Shown here piece by piece: positions 59,132 to 64,000 of a DNA stretch of 64,000 nt (the first letter of the stretch is position 1; each line of letters opens with the position of its first letter). The translations under genes were made by a program, and so were the position numbers. The notes beneath the pieces are model-generated. The model was not told the DNA's origin. It did not search any database and worked only from the letters and a program-made list of their open reading frames with translations. The DNA is from Granulosicoccaceae bacterium (GTDB lineage Bacteria > Pseudomonadota > Gammaproteobacteria > Granulosicoccales > Granulosicoccaceae), in assembly GCA_020629835.1 (NCBI GenBank), contig JAHDCO010000009.1:19722-83721 (forward strand). The letters run 5' to 3'.

Positions 59132-59335
59132 GTGAGTACTGGAACTGTCAAGTGGTTCGATGCCGCTAAAGGCTTTGGCTTTATTTCTCCTGACGAAGGT
59201 GGCAAGGACGTTTTCGTTCACCACTCGTCTATCAATGGCGATGGCTACAAGACCCTAGATGAAGGGCAAAAGGTCACGTTTGAAACTGAACAGGGCGCTA
59301 AAGGTCCTGCAGCTGTGAACGTAACACCTGCCTGA
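59132..59335 (+). CDS. Cold-shock protein, CspA family
   Basis: 67 residues from GTG 59132 (AAGG 9 bp upstream); the form MSTGTVKWF matches the family start. RNA-binding motifs RNP1 (KGFGFISPD) and RNP2 (DVFVHHSSI) are both present. It binds single-stranded RNA and DNA and melts structure in mRNA. The leader of roughly 220 bp back to the previous gene has no other ORF. A strong terminator follows. Confidence 0.95.
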   Translation: MSTGTVKWFDAAKGFGFISPDEGGKDVFVHHSSINGDGYKTLDEGQKVTFETEQGAKGPAAVNVTPA

Positions 59336-59367
59336 ATGTTATCCGATCTTAGGATCTGAGGAATTCG

Positions 59368-59394
59368 AAAACCCCGCTACGGCGGGGTTTTTTT
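59368..59394 (+). terminator. Intrinsic terminator after the cold-shock gene
   Basis: A 10-bp stem (59368-59377 with 59382-59391; core CCCCGC/GCGGGG) with a TACG loop and seven T (59388-59394). The ATG of truC follows immediately at 59395, leaving no room for a separate ribosome site. Confidence 0.93.
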
Positions 59395-60201
59395 ATGTTT
59401 GAGATTATCTATCAAGATGAATGGCTGGTCGCCATTCACAAACCACCCCATATGCTCGTGCACCGCAGCGACCTGGACCGTCGAGACCAGCACGTAGTGC
59501 TTCAGACGCTCGCAGAGCAACTGGGTCAGCATTTGTTCCCGGTGCATCGTCTCGATCGTGCAACCTCGGGACTTTTAATGTTCGCATTATCCGCGGACGT
59601 TGCTCGCTGCCTTCAGAATGCGTTCAGCAAGCGGGCCGTTAGAAAGACGTATATCGCCATCGTACGTGGGCACATATCTGATCACGGCCATATCCATCAC
59701 CCACTGAGCGATAAGCGAGATAAACGCCGTGAAGGTGTAAATGTATCGGGCAAACATTGGCCAGAGAAGGAAGCGACAACCACTTACCAGGGCTTACTGA
59801 GCACTGAAGTCCCCATTGCCTGTGGGCGATACCCATCCAGTCGATATTCGCTGGTAGCTTTGTACCCAACAACCGGTCGACGGCACCAACTAAGACGTCA
59901 TATGAAACACTGTAATCACCCCATAGTGGGGGATACCACGTACGGTCAAGGTAAACACAATCGCTTATTTCGTGAACACTTTGATTCTCATCGCCTGCTG
60001 CTGTGCGCCACACACTTAACGCTGCCACATCCCATGGGCTCGAACGTACTAAATTTATCTACGCAACTGGATGACGACTTTTTAGCGGTAGCAATGCGAC
60101 TGGGTTGGTCAAGCTCCGAACTAGCTGATGCGTCTGCGACCGCATTTGCAACCGCGCCTGCAACCGCGCCTGCAACCGCTACAACACAGCGCGATTCTTA
60201 A
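59395..60201 (+). CDS. truC: TruC: tRNA pseudouridine(65) synthase
   Basis: 268 residues. It starts MFEIIYQDEWLVAIHKPPHMLVHRSDLDR, close to TruC, and has the RluA-family catalytic motif HRLDRATSG with the essential Asp, ALYPTTGRRHQLRRH and HPIVGDTTYG. It isomerises uridine 65 in certain tRNAs. The C-terminal tail holds a short Ala-Thr-Ala-Pro repeat from 12-bp units that overlaps the convergent DUF58 gene. The start codon directly follows a terminator U-run, so translation may rely on readthrough. Confidence 0.88.
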   Translation: MFEIIYQDEWLVAIHKPPHMLVHRSDLDRRDQHVVLQTLAEQLGQHLFPVHRLDRATSGLLMFALSADVARCLQNAFSKRAVRKTYIAIVRGHISDHGHIHHPLSDKRDKRREGVNVSGKHWPEKEATTTYQGLLSTEVPIACGRYPSSRYSLVALYPTTGRRHQLRRHMKHCNHPIVGDTTYGQGKHNRLFREHFDSHRLLLCATHLTLPHPMGSNVLNLSTQLDDDFLAVAMRLGWSSSELADASATAFATAPATAPATATTQRDS

Positions 60202-61480
60202 TATCTAGGTACTCAGTAACCAGTGCAGCTGATAGCTGCTCCGGTGCAACATCTAATAGTAATGCACCATTAGCACGGGCCAGACTGTGCCGACGCTGCC
60301 GTTCTTGTTGATAGCTTTGAGCGCTGAACCATTGGACTGCATCGTTAATTTTCGATGTCTCAGCACTAAGAGCCTGCCGTAAATCACTTTCCTGTAAATC
60401 AGCAATCAATACAACGTGCTTTTTACTGAGCCGGCGGAAAGCGTTTGTGGCAGATTCACCGTCTTCGTTTCGACTTTGTGTAACAATGATGACCAGCGCT
60501 CTGCGGGTGAGCCGGCGTTGTAGATTCTCGACCGCGGCATCGTAATCGGGCATGGCCTGGGTGGCTTGTAAATCGAACAACCCGTCGATTAGCTGATTGG
60601 ATGCGGCTGCGCCTTTGCCAGGTGGTACCCAACGCTCTTCACCACCGAAGGTCATTAACCCAGTGGAATCTCCTTGTTTTAATGCGACTTGAGCTAAAAG
60701 CATCACAGCATTGAGTGAGTTATCCATGTGCGAAGCATCGGCACCTTGATGGCGCATACGTTGACTGCAGTCGAGTAAAAAAACGATTTGCTGGTCACGC
60801 TCTTGCTGGAATTCTCTTGAAATTAACTTCCTTGCACGTGACGTTGCTTTCCAATCCACTTGTCTTAGCGCATCGCCATCGCGAAATTCGCGTAACTGCC
60901 GAAAGTCGGAGCCTTCTCCCTGTTGGGTTTTTCGTTTAATCCCAACTGCGTGCAAACTGCTGCTGGACAGTAGGTAGCCGTATAAACGATTTGTTTTAAA
61001 GTTAGGGTAGACCTTTATTTTCGCAGGCTTGGTTAATTGCAGCGGTTTTCTAAGCCAACCCACGCGTGTTTGAATTCGGCAATGAACAACTTCGAAGTCC
61101 AACACACCACGCTGACCAGACCGGAGTGTGTAGTGCAAAGTTGCTTGCGATTGTGGCCCCAATAACGTGTTTACTGGCTGCTGATCTACCACACAATGTG
61201 CTGGGTGCCCATCGTGTACTTGCAGGTTTACAATTTGCTCGCTGCGATTGAAAAGCGTTAGTGTGATAGGTGCGGTTTGCTGATGGGCGATGATTTTCGG
61301 GTTTTGTCGCTCAACATCTACACTCACTTTCGATAACTGCCATGCATCAATCGCTAGCCACATGATAAACGCACCGCTGATCGCAACCCAGAGCGGCCAA
61401 ACCCATGGGTAAAGTGCGGGTATCACGCTCAACAGCGCGAGCGCGCACAGAGCGGCTACTGTCCGGTTGGTGGGAGTCAC
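60179..61480 (-). CDS. DUF58 protein with VWA-like domain
   Basis: 433 residues with a GTG start that overlaps the MoxR stop (GTGA). Two membrane segments lie at the N-terminus (about 9-43). The DUF58 signature is EGSDFRQLREFRDGDALRQVDWKATSRARKLISREFQQERDQQIVFLLDCSQRM, where the last part begins a von Willebrand factor A-like fold. DUF58 proteins work with MoxR ATPases, perhaps in assembly or activation of envelope proteins. It is the last gene of the operon. Confidence 0.9.
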   Translation of the reverse strand: MTPTNRTVAALCALALLSVIPALYPWVWPLWVAISGAFIMWLAIDAWQLSKVSVDVERQNPKIIAHQQTAPITLTLFNRSEQIVNLQVHDGHPAHCVVDQQPVNTLLGPQSQATLHYTLRSGQRGVLDFEVVHCRIQTRVGWLRKPLQLTKPAKIKVYPNFKTNRLYGYLLSSSSLHAVGIKRKTQQGEGSDFRQLREFRDGDALRQVDWKATSRARKLISREFQQERDQQIVFLLDCSQRMRHQGADASHMDNSLNAVMLLAQVALKQGDSTGLMTFGGEERWVPPGKGAAASNQLIDGLFDLQATQAMPDYDAAVENLQRRLTRRALVIIVTQSRNEDGESATNAFRRLSKKHVVLIADLQESDLRQALSAETSKINDAVQWFSAQSYQQERQRRHSLARANGALLLDVAPEQLSAALVTEYLDIKNRAVL

Positions 61481-62457
61481 TGCCGTGGTGCGCTCACATC
61501 GTTAAGTAATGTGTTGATCATGTCATCGGCCTTATAACCCTCAATGTCCAGATCCGGGGTTAATTGAATACGATGTCTCAGTATGGCGGGCGCAACTTGT
61601 TTTACGTGATCCGGGGTCGCGTACGTTTGCCCTTCCAGCATGGCCTGACCACGAGCTGCCCTGAGCAGGGCGATACTGGCTCGAGGCCCGGCGCCGATGT
61701 CTATACCGTTCCACTGTCTCGTGCTTTGCACAAGCTCAACAATGTAGCGCTGTACCGCATCATCTACTGCAACAAAGCTGGTAGCGGTTTGAAGTGCGGT
61801 TACGTCGTCAATGCTTGCTACTGGCTCGAGTGAGGTCAATGAAAACTGGTTGGCGACTTGTTCATGTGTCACCAAATTCAGCATCTCTTTTTCATCGTCT
61901 GCGTTTGGATAATCCATAAGTGTTTTGCATAGAAAACGGTCCAGTTGAGCCTGAGGTAATGGGTAGGTACCTTCCTGCTCGATGGGATTTTGTGTGGCTA
62001 CGACGATAAAAGGATTGGGCAGGCGCCTGGTCTCACCTTCTAAGCTGACCTGTTGTTCCTGCATCGCCTCGAGCAGAGCCGATTGCGTTTTAGCCGGTGC
62101 TCGATTGATTTCATCTGCTATGACGATGTTGGAGAACACGGGGCCTTGTCTGATCGTAAATCGATTGGTTTGCTGTTCAAACATCGCATGACCAACGATA
62201 TCGCTGGGCATCAGATCCGGTGTGAACTGAATGCGCACGTGTTCAGCTTGGGTCGACTGAGCAAGCGCTCGAGCCAGTAACGTTTTTGCCAGCCCAGGCA
62301 CCCCTTCAATGAGTATGTGACCACCTGCGGCTACGCACATTAACAACTCATCAATGGCTTGGTGTTGGCCGATAACCACCGAAGAAAAATTCTTTTTCAG
62401 TGCCAACATCACCTCGTGTGAACGGGTAAAGTCAGGTGTATTCGTCATGTTAGTCAT
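61477..62457 (-). CDS. MoxR-family AAA+ ATPase
   Basis: 326 residues from ATG 62457 (GGAAAGAG upstream; an earlier in-frame start at 62511 overlaps the DUF4350 gene and is less likely). Walker A GVPGLAKTLLARAL, Walker B VIADEINRAPAKTQSALLEAMQE and sensor 1 VVATQNPIEQEGTYPLPQAQLDRF are typical. MoxR ATPases act as chaperones for VWA-type partners, here the DUF58 protein encoded next. Confidence 0.93.
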   Translation of the reverse strand: MTNMTNTPDFTRSHEVMLALKKNFSSVVIGQHQAIDELLMCVAAGGHILIEGVPGLAKTLLARALAQSTQAEHVRIQFTPDLMPSDIVGHAMFEQQTNRFTIRQGPVFSNIVIADEINRAPAKTQSALLEAMQEQQVSLEGETRRLPNPFIVVATQNPIEQEGTYPLPQAQLDRFLCKTLMDYPNADDEKEMLNLVTHEQVANQFSLTSLEPVASIDDVTALQTATSFVAVDDAVQRYIVELVQSTRQWNGIDIGAGPRASIALLRAARGQAMLEGQTYATPDHVKQVAPAILRHRIQLTPDLDIEGYKADDMINTLLNDVSAPRQ

Positions 62458-62467
62458 CTCTTTCCAT

Positions 62468-63865
62468 TCAACGAAGGGATTGCTTGGTGTGCAGAATATG
62501 CTGCAGCACACGGGCCGCCTTGGGTAACTCGCGCGCCGTTAAGGGGGCGGGGTGCAAAGCACGTTGCACTTGATGGACTGGGCAATCCAGTTCTTTGGCA
62601 ATGTCTTCTAACCACTCTCGTGGTAACGCAAGGTCTGATGGCGTTACTGCGTCTTGTTCTGTTACTGAAGGTTTGGTGGTCGTCATTATTCGAGGTGCTA
62701 CTTTCGAATGTGATTTGTAGAGTTTTTCAATGGCGGCTATTCGAACTGGCTCAGTCAGAGCCGACAATTCACCGCGACGACGCCAGAAATGACCTCGGGC
62801 ACGTAAATGCGATAGCAGGTTAGCGCGACCGGTAGTTACTTCACTACGAATTGGGCCGAAACGTAGCGTGGTCTGCCAAACCCAAAGTGCCAGTGTTAAA
62901 CCGAGTAAGCTCAAAGCGATGGGAAAGTGCTGCCACAGCGTGCCCACTAAACCTGGTGATTCTCGTCGAGTTAGGAGATAACGCAGTGACTTGCCATCGT
63001 GCCCTGCGAGTAACTCCAACAGATAAGCTCCGTTGTCGTATTCCCCTAGATTATCGTTACTGAACATCGTACCGTCCGCTAATACCGTAACCACACCATT
63101 GCCCAGTTGCAGTTGCACATTGACAAAGTGTTCGAGGCTTAAAGGATCAGTGCGCGGAAACTTAACCTGATGAATTATGCTTTGCGGTGACTGCAAGTCG
63201 AGCAGTGACCATCGGCCGTGCTTGATGGTAATTACCCCGGCAGTGTTGCGTTGTTTGGGTAGGGTGCGAATATCGTAGACGCGGTCCTGTTCGTTTCTTA
63301 AATGATCAGAGAATTCAAATGGTGTCTTATGTGGGGAGCGTGTTCGTAGCGCTTTTCTTTCCTGCTCGTTGTACTCAATGTTTAGCTGTTTGACCCAGGT
63401 TGGCGTTATTCGATTTTTATCAAAATGCACGTATGCATCGATACCAAGTTCGAGCAGTAGCGGGTAGTCGCTTGGTTGCTTTTCCAGATTTCCACGTCGG
63501 TAGTTCTCTTCAGACAGACTCAGCATCAAATGACCCCCGGTTCTAACCCAGGAGACTAACGCCGCAATACGTTCAGCATCCTGAATGACGCTGGCCTCAT
63601 TAATCCAGAGGGTTTGCTCTGAGAACTCATTTAGCTGTTTAAAAAATCGAGGATTCCTGATTTCGTCGGTATCGTATCCATAGGTTTCCAGCAGCCTCAT
63701 ACTGGCGAGTAATGGATTTTGATTCACTTCGCGGCTTGGCGCGCGGTAGTCATCCACGTTCGCCCATTCTAATTTTGTGTAGCAAAACCACGCAACAGGC
63801 ACCAGCACGAGCGCTGATATCAGTAGCGTCCGCCATTGCATGCGCCACTGCGTGCGCCCACTCAT
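62468..63865 (-). CDS. DUF4350 membrane protein
   Basis: 465 residues from ATG 63865 (GTG 63871 in frame would overlap the previous stop). A membrane segment near the N-terminus, then a domain with VSWVRTGGHLMLSLSEENY and a second segment near residue 310 (FPIALSLLGLTLALWVWQ). The DUF4350 domain resembles glutamine-amidotransferase-like folds that sense or bind small ligands; function unknown. It is a standing member of MoxR-DUF58-DUF4129 gene sets. Confidence 0.85.
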   Translation of the reverse strand: MSGRTQWRMQWRTLLISALVLVPVAWFCYTKLEWANVDDYRAPSREVNQNPLLASMRLLETYGYDTDEIRNPRFFKQLNEFSEQTLWINEASVIQDAERIAALVSWVRTGGHLMLSLSEENYRRGNLEKQPSDYPLLLELGIDAYVHFDKNRITPTWVKQLNIEYNEQERKALRTRSPHKTPFEFSDHLRNEQDRVYDIRTLPKQRNTAGVITIKHGRWSLLDLQSPQSIIHQVKFPRTDPLSLEHFVNVQLQLGNGVVTVLADGTMFSNDNLGEYDNGAYLLELLAGHDGKSLRYLLTRRESPGLVGTLWQHFPIALSLLGLTLALWVWQTTLRFGPIRSEVTTGRANLLSHLRARGHFWRRRGELSALTEPVRIAAIEKLYKSHSKVAPRIMTTTKPSVTEQDAVTPSDLALPREWLEDIAKELDCPVHQVQRALHPAPLTARELPKAARVLQHILHTKQSLR

Positions 63866-63867
63866 AT

Positions 63868-64000
63868 TCACGATGTTCGCACCGTTGTTTCGATTGTCGG
63901 TACGTTCACGGTGGAGTCATCTTCAAACCATGTTGTCCACTTCTGTATGAGTTCTTCTATCTCTGTTGAGGATAGCTCGGCCCGCGCATAAGCGACTTGT
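63868..64000 (-). CDS. 3' end of a probable DUF4129 gene, cut by window edge
   Basis: The last 43 codons are visible, ending with a TGA at 63868-63870. The peptide begins QVAYARAELSSTEIEEL and ends TVRTS. The gene directly precedes DUF4350 with 2 bp between, the position normally taken by a DUF4129 gene in this operon type. The identity is inferred from gene order, as the fragment itself is too short to recognise. Confidence 0.55.
   Translation of the reverse strand, partial: QVAYARAELSSTEIEELIQKWTTWFEDDSTVNVPTIETTVRTS

Noticed and set aside
60130..60185. Ala-Thr-Pro repeat at the end of truC as a functional domain
   Set aside because: It is a short low-complexity tail from 12-bp units at the 3' end and probably drift in the overlap with the DUF58 gene.

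Overview
The window looks like one chromosomal stretch of a marine, aerobic, heterotrophic gammaproteobacterium of moderate GC. The genus cannot be fixed from sequence alone. Pointers are the 532-residue Pseudomonas-type isocitrate lyase beside a DUF3612 regulator, a DgcN-DgcA D-glutamate pair (described from marine Proteobacteria), a DctBD-controlled TRAP transporter, TruC, paired DUF3015 proteins followed by DUF4105, and a DUF58-MoxR-DUF4350 operon. No rRNA, tRNA, CRISPR array, transposase or phage gene was seen. Genes are dense, often with 1-4 bp overlaps. Both edges cut genes: a Wzc-like tyrosine kinase on the left and the 3' end of a probable DUF4129 gene on the right.

Layout. 1-8.2 kb: exopolysaccharide kinase, a phospholipase D-like protein, a lipoprotein plus di-heme cytochrome lipoprotein pair, then dgcN-dgcA. 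8.3-17.9 kb: a 17-residue repeat protein, a PfkB kinase and an amidinotransferase, DUF924, an acetate kinase fused to a PduL phosphotransacylase, an MFS carrier, the iron exporter MbfA, and tungstate permease/ATPase genes without their binding protein. 17.9-28.2 kb: ilvE, phnM with a DUF1045 gene, a queuosine-precursor-type transporter behind a structured leader, an orphan NarL-type regulator, a DUF1989 protein, an AT-rich patch with four 28-bp repeats and a broken ankyrin gene, an acyl-CoA dehydrogenase, a hydrolase with a divergent AraC regulator, and a thioredoxin-like protein with a repetitive N-terminus.

28.2-38 kb is the most distinctive block. An enamidase and a MarR regulator on the minus strand face a tight seven-gene plus-strand operon: AA_synth family protein, UPF0280 (ApbE-like), second AA_synth protein, molybdenum hydroxylase FAD subunit, fused FeS/Mo subunit, 6-hydroxynicotinate reductase, and a solute-binding-fold protein without a signal peptide. 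This fits the reductive route of nicotinate breakdown (hydroxylation, ring reduction, ring opening by enamidase), with four uncharacterised proteins attached. I propose that the UPF0280 protein is a flavin transferase for the reductase.

38-64 kb: Na+/Ca2+ antiporter, two exported proteins of unknown function, a nitroreductase-like protein, an EamA carrier, a glutaredoxin-domain protein, dctD-dctB divergent from dctPQM (the DctD here lacks the GAFTGA loop needed for sigma-54 activation), aceA with its probable regulator, a beta-propeller-like lipoprotein, DUF3015 x2 with DUF4105, a hydrolase lipoprotein, a cold-shock protein, truC, and the DUF58-MoxR-DUF4350-DUF4129 operon. Carbon metabolism is a recurring theme: C4-dicarboxylate uptake, glyoxylate shunt, acyl-phosphate/acetate interconversion, D-glutamate and N-heterocycle use.
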